NCBI GenBank assembly: GCA_937899245.1
Contig: CALDKB010000048.1
Span: forward strand, 186,001-250,000
Reading direction: 5' to 3'
DNA length: 64,000 nucleotides
Source: an uncultured Bacteroidales bacterium
GTDB lineage: Bacteria > Bacteroidota > Bacteroidia > Bacteroidales > ML635J-15
Shown: in pieces, positions 36,893 to 45,851 of the stretch
How positions within the stretch are numbered: the first letter of the stretch is position 1
How the letters are laid out: each line of letters begins with the position of its first letter
Translations under genes and position numbers: made by a program
The notes under the pieces: generated by a model
Seen by the model: only the letters and a program-made list of their open reading frames with translations
Database searches by the model: none
What the model was told of the DNA's origin: nothing

Positions 36893-39800
36893 AAATCTAA
36901 GCTTAACGACAGGTAGAACATTGGTTTCTGAACTTTTCCGTTGTCGATTCCCCATGCGACATCAGCCCTGATAAAATACCCAAGCAGTTTGCTTCTTACT
37001 CCGAAACCATAACCAGCAACAAGCGGATTGTTGTTGTTCCTAATAATTACAGTTACAGGATAGTTTTCATGATAGTCGTTTTCGTAGGCATTGTTTCCGC
37101 CTAGCGGATTCCAACCGCTCCAAGCCATTCCGACATCAAAGAATCCAATTAGCTGGAAATTCTTTATGAATTCATTGTTTATCGGTTTCTTGCTGAAATA
37201 CGATATGATCGGGAAACGCAATTCTGTGTTCGAGACGGCAAAGTTCGTTCCGTTGCGAATGTTCTGGCTGAATCCACGCAGGTTTGTTGCAACGGCCTGA
37301 TAAACATAGTTGATGTTCGGGTCAATCTTTATGTTCGAGTTGAACATTGTTTGCGAAGGTACTACGTTAATCCAGTTGTCGATGCCGCCGAGGTAGTATA
37401 TCAGTTTTGCATTTCCGAACGATGCGCTTGTGGCAAGTCTGGTGGCAATAATGAAGTTGCGGTGTATTGGCTGGTAGTAGCGGAAGTCGGCACCAATTAC
37501 AAACATGTCGCTTTTTTTCTTGTCGAATTGCATATAGGCCTCGGCAAATGCTTTGAAGCGTATTCCCGAAAGTATGTTGGTGCTCAGTTCTTTGCTGTTG
37601 TCAAAGATATATTCGGCCTTTAGTCCGCCCCAGTAGTCGTATGCGTTTTCTTTTTCAAGGTTTGGCATATCGGTGGCAAGGAAAACGTCTTGGTTCTGGC
37701 GGATATTCACTGTGAATTGCAGTGCGTCAACCTGCGAGAATGGGTAGCGGAGAATATAGAACGCTTCATGTGTAAAGGTCTTTATATAGTCCTGCGAATA
37801 GTCGGATACAGCTTGCCTGTGCAGTACGAGTTGCCTGTTCAGTCTGTGCTTAAGGTTCTCGAATGTCAGCAGATATTCGTTACCGTCGAGACCAGCATCG
37901 AAGCGGAAGCCGGCACTGATTCTAAAGTCTTCAAATAAGTCGGATGTCCCAACCTTGAATATCAAGTTTAGCCCGGGATTGAAGTAGAATGCACTTCCGG
38001 TGTATTTCTGGTACGAGTTGAACAGGTAGCTGAAATCAACTTGTGTGGTGAGATAGTTCGTGTAGAACGTCGTATGGTATTTCGATGTGTGCACTTTTTC
38101 GGCTTTGTCGGCACTGGTATTTTCATTGCGGCTGATAATCTTTTCAACTATCTCATTGTCAAATTTGTAGTCGTTGATATTTATTTCGTTTTCATCTGCA
38201 ATCGGTTTCTCTACCGACGAAAAGTCGTTTGCACCCTTGCGTTTTTTTTCTTCATTGTCCTGTTGCAATCTGACGGCTGTCTTGCCAGAATTTTCGTATT
38301 TGTCGTAACTGTCAACCTTCAATATGTTGTATCCTTTGTCGTCGCGGTAGCTTATGCCTGTCGCATTGGAGAATTTGTCGTATCCTGCATTCTGGATGTT
38401 GTATTGGTAGTTGGTTAGCTGTGCGGTGTTGTAGTTGTACGAATAGTGCGTCGTCGTATCGATGAAACTGATTGTGGAATCGAGTTTTGTCGTGTATAGG
38501 TTGTTTATGCCGTTGCTGTTTGAAAGGTAAAAGTAGTCTTCTCCAAGTTTAAACGGCTCAGATTCCGATGCATTGTCGGTATTTGTGATTTTCTCAAGTG
38601 AGCGGTCGGCTATTGTGTATAGATAAATGTCGGTGCAATTCTGTGTAGTTACGTTGATTTCTTTCTTCGTGTTTAGTTTTTCGTCTGCTCTGTCCGACGC
38701 AAATGCAATTTGTTTCGACTTGTTTACGAATAGAGGGTCGTAGTCGTCGGCGGCATCATTGGTAATATTTTCCATGGTGTTACCTGCCATATTGAATATG
38801 AATATGTCGGACTGTCCGTTGTTGAATCCGGCAATGACAAGGTTTTGTCCGTCGTTCGAGTAGTCGAATGAATTGATTTTTTCAAGAGAAGGAATCTGTA
38901 TCTCGTGGATTTCCCTTGTGTCCAGCTGGTAGGTGGTGTAGTAAATTTCACCTTTTTTTTCAATAATGAATCCAATCATTTTTCCTGATGGATGCCAGCG
39001 GATGATAGGGTAGGTTTCGTCTACTATCTGGTCGAGCTTATGCTCTCGTCTGAAAATGGTTTTCTTTTTCTTGTCCTTAATGTCGAAGACTTTTATCCAG
39101 TATTTTCCGAATTTGTTTTCGCTCCAAGCGATTTTGTCGGAGTTGGAGTTATATTGTGCCTGCCCGTACGAAACATCTTTCCTATAGCGCTTAATTACGT
39201 TTAGTCCCTGTGGCGCTTCTGCTGTAGTATTGAATCCTTCGTATTGCGACTTGTAGTATTCTGTCCAGTTTTCCTGCAATGTCTTGAGGTTTGTTCCAAG
39301 TACGTAGAGGAATCCGCTTTCGACGCTTTTGGTAATTCGGGTCATGTATATGATGTTTGAAATCACCTGTGGTCCATATGTCTTTGCAATATAGTTCCAT
39401 ATTGCAAATCCGACAATTTCAGCATCTTTGTCCGTAAGCAGGTTGATGCTGCCGTATTTGTTAGATAGTGTGTATATCTTGTTGATGTTGTCGGCATTAA
39501 AGTCCCATTGGCGCGATGTGTATGCTACAAGTCCAAGGGTGTACCATTCTGGCATTCCTATGAGTGTGTTATTGGCAATCTTGTTCTTTATGTTAGATCC
39601 GTATATTATTTCGTTAAGGATAACATTAGAAATGGCAGCGATAATCTGTTCCTTGAATTTTCTCTGGTCGATTTCGGTGTAGATAAACGCTATATTGTCT
39701 ATTACCTTGAGAGTTCCGCCAATGTTGTATTCGTCGGCATCTGTATTAAGTCCGATGTTGCTCTGCCTGAAGTCGGAAAGGTTCTGGTAAACGACAAGGA

Positions 39801-40095
39801 TGATTCTTTTTTCCAGTTTATGGTCGTAGAATGTTTCCAGCAGAGGAATGTTTTCTGTAGCGATGTCGCAAGCCCGTTCGGCCATGTCGCTGCTGCCGGC
39901 ATAGAAATACGTGTCGAACTGCGGCTGTCTGTAGTAATACCATTCAAATTCGTCGAATTGAACGCGATTTTTGCCAAATCTCATCTGGTGTCCATTGTAG
40001 AACTGCGGAAATGCCGGCAATGCCATAATGCCAAGCATAACAATGAGACATATTTTTCTAATGCTGTTCAATTCGTTAGATTTTTGAGCGTGCAA
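36889..40095 (-). CDS. Outer membrane fusion protein: degenerate peptidase MA, PD40 propeller and Omp85-like barrel
   Basis: 1068 residues with an N-terminal signal segment (ICLIVMLGIMALPAFPQ). Residues about 60-290 resemble a peptidase MA-like (gluzincin) domain, but the HExxH site reads NEIIY (161-165) and the later E-G reads LG (PEWYTLGLVAY, 182-192), so it should be catalytically dead. A PD40/TolB-like propeller follows (about 300-570; IRWHPSGKMIGFI, YDPLFVNKSKQIAFASDRAD). The last 380 residues form a beta barrel with BamA/D15 surface-antigen features (NLRGFSQN, GYGFGVRSKLLGYFIRADVA). TolB-like proteins of this size are known in Bacteroidota; a role in envelope assembly or export is inference. 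Confidence 0.75.
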   Translation of the reverse strand: MHAQKSNELNSIRKICLIVMLGIMALPAFPQFYNGHQMRFGKNRVQFDEFEWYYYRQPQFDTYFYAGSSDMAERACDIATENIPLLETFYDHKLEKRIILVVYQNLSDFRQSNIGLNTDADEYNIGGTLKVIDNIAFIYTEIDQRKFKEQIIAAISNVILNEIIYGSNIKNKIANNTLIGMPEWYTLGLVAYTSRQWDFNADNINKIYTLSNKYGSINLLTDKDAEIVGFAIWNYIAKTYGPQVISNIIYMTRITKSVESGFLYVLGTNLKTLQENWTEYYKSQYEGFNTTAEAPQGLNVIKRYRKDVSYGQAQYNSNSDKIAWSENKFGKYWIKVFDIKDKKKKTIFRREHKLDQIVDETYPIIRWHPSGKMIGFIIEKKGEIYYTTYQLDTREIHEIQIPSLEKINSFDYSNDGQNLVIAGFNNGQSDIFIFNMAGNTMENITNDAADDYDPLFVNKSKQIAFASDRADEKLNTKKEINVTTQNCTDIYLYTIADRSLEKITNTDNASESEPFKLGEDYFYLSNSNGINNLYTTKLDSTISFIDTTTHYSYNYNTAQLTNYQYNIQNAGYDKFSNATGISYRDDKGYNILKVDSYDKYENSGKTAVRLQQDNEEKKRKGANDFSSVEKPIADENEININDYKFDNEIVEKIISRNENTSADKAEKVHTSKYHTTFYTNYLTTQVDFSYLFNSYQKYTGSAFYFNPGLNLIFKVGTSDLFEDFRISAGFRFDAGLDGNEYLLTFENLKHRLNRQLVLHRQAVSDYSQDYIKTFTHEAFYILRYPFSQVDALQFTVNIRQNQDVFLATDMPNLEKENAYDYWGGLKAEYIFDNSKELSTNILSGIRFKAFAEAYMQFDKKKSDMFVIGADFRYYQPIHRNFIIATRLATSASFGNAKLIYYLGGIDNWINVVPSQTMFNSNIKIDPNINYVYQAVATNLRGFSQNIRNGTNFAVSNTELRFPIISYFSKKPINNEFIKNFQLIGFFDVGMAWSGWNPLGGNNAYENDYHENYPVTVIIRNNNNPLVAGYGFGVRSKLLGYFIRADVAWGIDNGKVQKPMFYLSLSLDF

Positions 40096-40133
40096 TTTAC
40101 TAACAATTCGTCAAAAAAGGCCATGTTTGCAAA

Positions 40134-40159
40134 CAAAAAAAGAGCAACTATTGTTGCTC
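40134..40159 (-). terminator. Rho-independent terminator after the outer membrane barrel gene
   Basis: On the minus strand GAGCAAC and GTTGCTC pair around AATA and are followed by a T run (A run at 40134-40141 on the plus strand). It belongs to the gene at 40184-40858. Confidence 0.8.
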
Positions 40160-40183
40160 CTTATTATTTGATTTGTTATGCAA

Positions 40184-40858
40184 TTAGAACATTAGACCGA
40201 GTCTGAATGTCAAGATGTTTACATTCTGTTGTCTTGTCAGCATTGATGAGATGGCGTTAGCATCCTTAATTTCAATTTTCTGATCGCCAAGGCAGAAGTA
40301 GTGAACGCCAAGACTAACATGTTCGCCGAGAAGGATACCACCACCAGCTTCCCATGCAAATGCGGATGACAGTCTGAATTCTGTAAGGGCGTCAGTCCAT
40401 CCTTCTGGGGTAATGTACATAAGGTTTGCGCCTAGAGCACCTTCTGCGTACAATCCGAATACGTGTCCGAAATAGCACTTGTAGTCAATACCAACCATAA
40501 GCGGGAAGTTGATGTAGTTTGGCTTTGTCTTGCTGATTGCGTCATATTGTGTGCGTACATCGCTGTTAAGCTGATTCCATATAGCGTCAGCACCGATGAA
40601 TACGCCAAGTCCAAAATTGAACTGGTAGTCAATTTTAAATCCAAGGCCTGCACCCATATCTACATTGGCGGCGTTGCCATGCAACAGGACAGAAGGAGCA
40701 TTGTTTGATGTGTTGCCGAATTCGCCCATTGGCATTGCACCAAAAAGTTTCAGTGTAAAACTTGCGCCGGCTGTAGGAGTGTTGAATTGAGCAAATACGC
40801 AGCTGGCACCTGCTAATACTATTGCTAATGCAATAACAAATGTTCTGATAGTTTTCAT
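40184..40858 (-). CDS. Outer membrane beta-barrel protein (PorT/OmpX-like)
   Basis: 224 residues. Signal peptide (IRTFVIALAIVLAGASCVFAQ) then alternating amphipathic strands (GAGLGFKIDYQFNFGLGVFI, VGIDYKCYFGHVFGLYAEGA, AFAWEAGGGILLGEHVSLGV) ending in an aromatic FRLGLMF, the usual last strand of an outer membrane barrel. Belongs to the broad outer membrane beta-barrel families of Bacteroidota; no specific function can be given. It has its own promoter and terminator. Confidence 0.8.
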   Translation of the reverse strand: MKTIRTFVIALAIVLAGASCVFAQFNTPTAGASFTLKLFGAMPMGEFGNTSNNAPSVLLHGNAANVDMGAGLGFKIDYQFNFGLGVFIGADAIWNQLNSDVRTQYDAISKTKPNYINFPLMVGIDYKCYFGHVFGLYAEGALGANLMYITPEGWTDALTEFRLSSAFAWEAGGGILLGEHVSLGVHYFCLGDQKIEIKDANAISSMLTRQQNVNILTFRLGLMF

Positions 40859-40879
40859 GTTGTTCTAATTTAGTTTTGG

Positions 40880-40887
40880 CAAATGTA
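40880..40887 (-). promoter_or_regulatory. -7 promoter element of the outer membrane barrel gene
   Basis: CAAATGTA reads TACATTTG on the minus strand, 21 bp ahead of the start codon. Confidence 0.5.
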
Positions 40888-40934
40888 ATAATTATTTCAA
40901 TAAAGTGTTGAAAAAAATCTTATACGGTAGGTGT

Positions 40935-40972
40935 AAAAAACAACAAATCCCAATCAAGCGATTGGGATTTGT
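40935..40972 (-). terminator. Rho-independent terminator of the yceD-rpmF-plsX operon
   Basis: ACAAATCCCAATC and GATTGGGATTTGT form a perfect 13-bp stem around AAGC, with an A run at 40935-40940 that reads as T on the minus strand. It ends transcription 20 bp after plsX. Confidence 0.9.
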
Positions 40973-40991
40973 CATATACAAAAGGTTCTTC

Positions 40992-41933
40992 TTATCTAAT
41001 TACAGAGGAAATTTTCTCTGGCAGATTAGCTGCTGCAACTGCCTTTGCCTGAAGAATCATGTTCATGATAGCTTTGGCGTTGCTTTTTCCGTGTCCGATG
41101 ATAACAGTACCGTTGATACCGAGTACTGCTGTGCCGCCAACGTTTTCGTAGTTGTAGTTTTCGAAGAACGGATCGTTTATTCCTCTGCTTTTAAGTATGT
41201 TGTAGAAAGATTCTACATGCTTGAGATATATGTTTCCAACAAAACCGTCGGTAACGATAACGTCTACTTTTTCCGAATTTGAACAATCACCGCCTTCAAT
41301 GTTACCAATGAAGTTAATGTTTGTTAATTCTTTTATCAGCTTGAAGGTGGCTTTTGCCGTTAGGTTGCCTTTGCTTTCTTCCGAACCGATGTTCAGCAGG
41401 CCGATTTTCGGATTTTCTATTCCCATGACATACTGGGAGTATACTTTTCCGATTTGCGCATATTGTGCAAGCACTTCTGGTTTTGGATCGGCGTTAAGTC
41501 CGACGTCGAGCATAAGGTTGTTACCTCCCTTGTCGTTTGGGCAAATAGAGGAAATGCACGGTCTGATGATACCTTCGAGTACACCAATTACCTTCGTGGC
41601 TCCAACCATCATTGCTCCAGTGTTGCCAGCGCTTGCAAATCCGTCGATTAGACCTTGCTTCATATAGTAGAAGCCCTTAACGATTCCTGAGTCCTTCTTC
41701 TCGAGGAAGGATCTAACAGGGTCGTCGCCCATGCCCAATGTTTCGGAACAATTTACTATCTCAAAAGCACTGGCGTCAACACCACGTTCAGCGAAATAAT
41801 TGCGGATTTGAGCTTCGTCGCCAAAAAGGAACAAGCGGTCATCCTTTTCCAAAGCTTGCAAAGTAAGGATTACGCCATCCAATACTGCATTGGGTGCGAA
41901 ATCTCCACCTTGTATGTCAACACCAATGTTCAT
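40992..41933 (-). CDS. plsX: Phosphate acyltransferase PlsX
   Basis: Makes acyl-phosphate from acyl-ACP for phospholipid synthesis. 313 residues. It opens MNIGVDIQGGDFAPN, where most PlsX have DAMGGD. Other conserved parts are ASAGNTGAMMVGAT, LMLDVGLNADPKPEVLAQYA and VIVTDGFVGNIYLK. The order yceD-rpmF-plsX is a widely conserved cluster. Confidence 0.95.
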   Translation of the reverse strand: MNIGVDIQGGDFAPNAVLDGVILTLQALEKDDRLFLFGDEAQIRNYFAERGVDASAFEIVNCSETLGMGDDPVRSFLEKKDSGIVKGFYYMKQGLIDGFASAGNTGAMMVGATKVIGVLEGIIRPCISSICPNDKGGNNLMLDVGLNADPKPEVLAQYAQIGKVYSQYVMGIENPKIGLLNIGSEESKGNLTAKATFKLIKELTNINFIGNIEGGDCSNSEKVDVIVTDGFVGNIYLKHVESFYNILKSRGINDPFFENYNYENVGGTAVLGINGTVIIGHGKSNAKAIMNMILQAKAVAAANLPEKISSVIR

Positions 41934-41957
41934 ACTATTAAAAATTAGCCGAAATTA

Positions 41958-42140
41958 TTATTCGCCTTTCTGTTCGATAACGAGTTTGCCCCTGTAGTAT
42001 CCGCAGTTTGGACATACATGGTGATATTGGATAGTAGTACCGCAATTAGAGCATACTGCCAACGTCGGCATTTCTGCTACATAGTGAGTACGACGTTTGT
42101 TTCTTCTCTGCTTCGAGGTTTTTCTTTTAGGATGTGCCAT
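41958..42140 (-). CDS. rpmF: 50S ribosomal protein L32
   Basis: 60 residues. Starts AHPKRKTSKQRRNKRRTHY and keeps a four-cysteine zinc site: CSNC and CPNCGYY. Lies between yceD and plsX. Confidence 0.97.
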   Translation of the reverse strand: MAHPKRKTSKQRRNKRRTHYVAEMPTLAVCSNCGTTIQYHHVCPNCGYYRGKLVIEQKGE

Positions 42141-42157
42141 TTTCTTTAACTTTTAAA

Positions 42158-42706
42158 TTATTTATTATTATTTTTTAATTCTCGCAATGCTTCCCATCTC
42201 GGGTCTATTGCATTATTTGTATCTTTATTAGTTTCGTCGACTTTGTACTTGTTGAGAAGATCCACCATCTCGGGGTTGCATGTCGGGTTTCCGTCTGCGT
42301 CTTCCGGGTGATAGTGTGCTATCGGCAGAGCAAAATGCGAATACTCGTAAATAAAAGTCGAAACGTCCAGCGAATTTGCGTCACGGCTGAGCGTAACTGC
42401 ATCGCTGTTTGTGTCGAAATTTGTTTCTTCGCCATAATTGACCAGTATGTCATCGCTAATTGATATTGGCTGGTCGTATATGTCGAGGCATCTGTCGCAT
42501 ACTAGCTTTACCGTTCCCGACAAGTCAAAGTTCAACAGCAAAGAGGACTTTTTCTTCAGCAAAGTTACCTTTACGTCAACAAGTCCACCTTTAATTTCAC
42601 TTTTTTCGTAGGACTGAAAGAATGCATCATCAGCTTTGAAACTAAAGGAATATTCTTTTTCCTCAAGTCCGTCAAGCAAAATTACATATCGGTTTTCCGT
42701 TTCCAT
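42158..42706 (-). CDS. yceD: YceD/DUF177 family protein (23S rRNA accumulation)
   Basis: 182 residues with the DUF177 core VKLVCDRCLDIYDQPISISD and an acidic C-terminal half ending DPRWEALRELKNN. YceD is needed for normal 23S rRNA levels in E. coli and plants. First gene of the operon, 17 bp ahead of rpmF. Confidence 0.9.
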   Translation of the reverse strand: METENRYVILLDGLEEKEYSFSFKADDAFFQSYEKSEIKGGLVDVKVTLLKKKSSLLLNFDLSGTVKLVCDRCLDIYDQPISISDDILVNYGEETNFDTNSDAVTLSRDANSLDVSTFIYEYSHFALPIAHYHPEDADGNPTCNPEMVDLLNKYKVDETNKDTNNAIDPRWEALRELKNNNK

Positions 42707-42737
42707 TTCAATCCTTTGTTACCGAAAAAAATTCGTG

Positions 42738-42745
42738 CAAAAGTA
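42738..42745 (-). promoter_or_regulatory. -7 promoter element of yceD-rpmF-plsX
   Basis: CAAAAGTA reads TACTTTTG on the minus strand, 31 bp ahead of the yceD start. Confidence 0.55.
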
Positions 42746-42834
42746 CAAAAACAATTTCAAAAAGAAAAAAAAATTATTCTTTCTTTTATTTGTGATTGAC
42801 GAAGAGGTTGTTTTTACGTGAAATAATTTGGCTT

Positions 42835-44013
42835 CTAACGCTTTGGCTCTTGCTTTTTTAGTGTTATCCTAAATGTTGTGCCTTTGTTTATTTCCGATGA
42901 CTTGACATAAATTTTTCCGCCGTGATATTCTTCAATGATTCTTTTTGCAAGACTAAGCCCCAGCCCCCATCCTCTGTTCTTGGTTGTGTATCCAGGCCGG
43001 AAAATGTTGTTAAAGTCCGATTTGCTTATGCCTTTGCCGGTGTCGATGATATCGATGTTTACATTTCGCTCGTTGTCTTCAACGATAATGTCGATGTTTC
43101 CTGTGGTGCCTATTGCATCTACAGCGTTTTTACATAGGTTCTCGATAACCCATTCGAAAAGTTCGGTGTTTAGAGGCAGGAAGATCCTGTCGTTTTCGGT
43201 TAGGTTGGTGCTGATGTGAACGCTAGATGTTATTCTAGTCCTAAGGTATGTTATGGTGTTGCGGATGCTTTCCGCAAGTTCGTTTTCCTGAAGTTTCGGC
43301 TTGCTTCCGATTTTAGAGAAACGGGCTGCAATTTTTTCAAGTCGCTTGACATCCTTTTCAATTTCGTGGAACATTTCGGTTTCGCCATGTTCGTCGCGCA
43401 TGATTTCAAGCCATGCCAGAAGCGACGAAATAGGTGTGCCAAGCTGGTGGGCTGTTTCTTTCGACATGCCCAGCCATACGTGGTTTTGCTCGGCCTTGCG
43501 CGATACGTTGAAAACTATGTATGCCATGATTATGAATATGGCAATAAGGATGAGCTGTACGTATGGGTAGTATTGCAGTTTCTTCAGAAGCAGCGAGTCG
43601 GAGTAGTATATGGTATTCAGAATTTCACCGTCGGGACCGGTTACGAGGAATTTTTCCTTGCCGTTATCCTTGAATTCAGCCAATGTCTTGCTTGCGTATG
43701 CACTGTCGCTCATTTTTGTCGAGTCAAGATTCCTATATGATATTATAGTAGTGTTGTCGGCGTCGACGAGGATAACGGGAATTGTCTGGTTGCTTTCGAG
43801 AACTTCGAAAAGAAAGCTTATGTCGGTGTCGGGTTCGGAGTTTATGAAGCCTTGCATCGCTTGCGACCACAATTCCATGCGCTTGTATTCTTCTTGTCGC
43901 AGGTTCTTCATTAGCTTGTTGGTGTAGAGAAGCGATAATATGAAAATGAATGCGGCGAATGCAAAGAGCAGCAATTTCCATTTCTTGTCGTATTTGTAAA
44001 TCTTATCGACCAT
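42835..44013 (-). CDS. Membrane sensor histidine kinase
   Basis: 392 residues. Two membrane helices (about 12-31 and 150-170) enclose a periplasmic sensor of about 115 residues. The kinase core has H189 in KETAHQLGTPISSLL, a variant H-box common in Bacteroidota, followed by HATPase boxes NLCKNAVDAIG (N), DTGKGIS (G1) and GWGLGLSLAKRI (G2). No HAMP domain and no adjacent response regulator. It follows the SAM hydrolase gene by 9 bp and is probably cotranscribed with it. Confidence 0.9.
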   Translation of the reverse strand: MVDKIYKYDKKWKLLLFAFAAFIFILSLLYTNKLMKNLRQEEYKRMELWSQAMQGFINSEPDTDISFLFEVLESNQTIPVILVDADNTTIISYRNLDSTKMSDSAYASKTLAEFKDNGKEKFLVTGPDGEILNTIYYSDSLLLKKLQYYPYVQLILIAIFIIMAYIVFNVSRKAEQNHVWLGMSKETAHQLGTPISSLLAWLEIMRDEHGETEMFHEIEKDVKRLEKIAARFSKIGSKPKLQENELAESIRNTITYLRTRITSSVHISTNLTENDRIFLPLNTELFEWVIENLCKNAVDAIGTTGNIDIIVEDNERNVNIDIIDTGKGISKSDFNNIFRPGYTTKNRGWGLGLSLAKRIIEEYHGGKIYVKSSEINKGTTFRITLKKQEPKR

Positions 44014-44022
44014 TTCTTGGCT

Positions 44023-44808
44023 TTATTTTTTTATGTCTATTCGTATTTTCGAGTCGTTGCGAAGTCCCATCAGGTTCTTGGCGCTAGCTTCTCTCATCGC
44101 AATTTCCAAAAGTCCCAGCGAATTGAATATGCACACGACATCGGGTGGCTCTACGTCTTTGTACGAATTGCTTATTTTACTCGTGCTGTATGAATGGCTG
44201 TTGATTAGAATTTCAAATTTGTTGTCGCCAATGGCATCTTCAAAAAGTTCTTGGCTGATATTTGTTATTGCGTTTCCGTACGAGTCGATGTAAACAACGC
44301 TTCCAATCATTCCGGTTTCTCTTATCTGCGGCTCTATCTCGGTGTAGCGAAGTACATCATCCTTTGCTTCTCCAAGTCGCGATATGTCGTGACCAAGAAG
44401 AATGTACTTTGCAATTTCGGCGAATACGTTTTTCTCAATGAAGCAGCAGTCGCTATTGTTTGAGCCGGCATCAACAGAAATCACTTTTTCCGGCTTTTCC
44501 CTGAAAACTATTCCAAGTGTTCCGTTGTCGGTGCAGATGAAATATTGTCCATGGTATATTGCGACGATAATTTTTGTGTTTGGATCCGGTTCGCTTGCTA
44601 CACCTATAATATGTATTGTGCCTTCGGGAAAATCGTTGACAAGGCTGCGAACAATGAATGCGGCCTGTTGCCAGTTGTATTGCTCAATCTGGTGCGAAAT
44701 GTCGACAAAAACGGCATCGCTGTAGCCGGAAAGTATTGTGGCCTTGACGGCACCGACATAATAGTCGCTGTTGTTCCAGTCTGTCGTTAGTGTTACTATT
44801 TTCGCCAT
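44023..44808 (-). CDS. SAM hydrolase / S-adenosyl-L-methionine hydroxide adenosyltransferase (DUF62)
   Basis: 261 residues from the ATG at 44808 (AKIVTLTTDWNNSDYYVGAV); the frame extends 30 codons upstream but that part crosses the promoter. The family cleaves SAM to adenosine and methionine using water, and includes the chlorinase and fluorinase. Visible family features are the N-terminal TLTTDWNNSDYYVG, YFICTDNGTLGIVF and the C-terminal YIDSYGNAITNI. Halogenase activity is unlikely outside specialised producers. Confidence 0.92.
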   Translation of the reverse strand: MAKIVTLTTDWNNSDYYVGAVKATILSGYSDAVFVDISHQIEQYNWQQAAFIVRSLVNDFPEGTIHIIGVASEPDPNTKIIVAIYHGQYFICTDNGTLGIVFREKPEKVISVDAGSNNSDCCFIEKNVFAEIAKYILLGHDISRLGEAKDDVLRYTEIEPQIRETGMIGSVVYIDSYGNAITNISQELFEDAIGDNKFEILINSHSYSTSKISNSYKDVEPPDVVCIFNSLGLLEIAMREASAKNLMGLRNDSKIRIDIKK

Positions 44809-44831
44809 TTTAGTCGTGAAAAAATATATGA

Positions 44832-44865
44832 CAAAGCTAAAAATTGCTTTATTTTGCTCCGCAAA
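44832..44865 (-). promoter_or_regulatory. Promoter of the SAM hydrolase/histidine kinase operon
   Basis: On the minus strand TAGCTTTG (plus CAAAGCTA, 44832-44839) with TTTG (plus CAAA, 44862-44865) 22 bp upstream. It fits TTTG-N19to23-TAnnTTTG. Confidence 0.6.
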
Positions 44866-44882
44866 AATATCAAATTTTATCG

Positions 44883-45845
44883 ATGACAGAAAAAACAATT
44901 CTGATTGAAATAGAGGATTTACAAAAATTCTTTGGTGTGCGTGACGAAAACTTGATGGCTATAGTCCGTCATTTTCCCCGATTAAAGATTGTTCAGCGTG
45001 GCGATATGGTTAAAGTTGCCGGCGACAAGGAGGAAATCAAGGAGTTTGAAATGAAGCTCAACGCAATGATTGAGTTTTTTGTGAAGTATAATCGTATTGG
45101 CCTTGAGGAAGTTCGTGAAATACTGAACAGTTGCACCAATTCGGTAAGTATGGTTGAGGACGATGATGTCCTGCTGTACAGTATAACCGGCAAGCCAATA
45201 CGTGCTCGTACACCAAATCAGAAGACCTTGGTAGAAGGTTTCAAAACGAACGATTTGCTGTTTGCTACCGGGCCAGCTGGCACAGGAAAGACCTATACTG
45301 CTATTGCCTTGGCTGTAAAATGCCTTAAAGAGATGAAGGTCAAGAAGATAATACTTTCTCGTCCTGCGGTAGAGGCAGGTGAGAACTTGGGCTTTCTGCC
45401 TGGCGATGTCCGCGAAAAGCTGGATCCTTATCTGCAGCCGTTGTATGATGCGCTTCTCGATATGATTCCTTATCGCAAGTTGGAAAAATTCATTGAGGAA
45501 AAGGTCATCCAGATAGCACCGCTTGCCTTTATGCGCGGTCGAACTCTTAGTGATGCCTTTGTGATTTTGGACGAGGCACAAAACGCTACATATACGCAGT
45601 TGAAGATGTTTCTTACACGTATGGGCGAGAACTCCAAGTTTATTGTAACAGGCGATCTTACGCAGATAGACCTGCCCAGAAAAAGCGATTCGGGGCTTTT
45701 GTCGGCGCACAGGATTCTAGGTGGTGTTCCCGAAATAACATTTGTTAAGTTCGACAAGGGCGACATTATTCGCCATAAGGTGGTAGGAAAGGTTGTCGAG
45801 GCATACGAAAGAAGCGAAAAAGAGTCGGCGGCGCAGGAAAGATAA
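44883..45845 (+). CDS. PhoH-like ATPase
   Basis: 320 residues from ATG 44883. N-terminal KH-like region (about 1-70) and a P-loop domain with Walker A GPAGTGKT (130-137), SRPAVEAGENLGFLPGD, Walker B AFVILDEAQN (225-234) and KFIVTGDLTQIDLP. PhoH family members are RNA-linked ATPases, probably tied to ribosome or RNA processing. Divergent from the SAM hydrolase operon; no exact promoter element seen in the 74-bp gap. Confidence 0.93.
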   Translation: MTEKTILIEIEDLQKFFGVRDENLMAIVRHFPRLKIVQRGDMVKVAGDKEEIKEFEMKLNAMIEFFVKYNRIGLEEVREILNSCTNSVSMVEDDDVLLYSITGKPIRARTPNQKTLVEGFKTNDLLFATGPAGTGKTYTAIALAVKCLKEMKVKKIILSRPAVEAGENLGFLPGDVREKLDPYLQPLYDALLDMIPYRKLEKFIEEKVIQIAPLAFMRGRTLSDAFVILDEAQNATYTQLKMFLTRMGENSKFIVTGDLTQIDLPRKSDSGLLSAHRILGGVPEITFVKFDKGDIIRHKVVGKVVEAYERSEKESAAQER

Positions 45846-45851
45846 CTTTTG

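Noticed and set aside
39508..40206. Long open frame (232 codons) opposite the propeller/Omp85 gene
   Set aside because: Antisense shadow; cysteine- and valine-rich low-sense translation without motifs.
44844..44882. TATTTTGC as a -7 element for phoH
   Set aside because: It is one T short of TAnnTTTG and has no -33 partner, so I do not call it.
44982..45710. Open frame of 242 codons opposite phoH
   Set aside because: phoH on the plus strand has all family motifs; the opposite frame has none.
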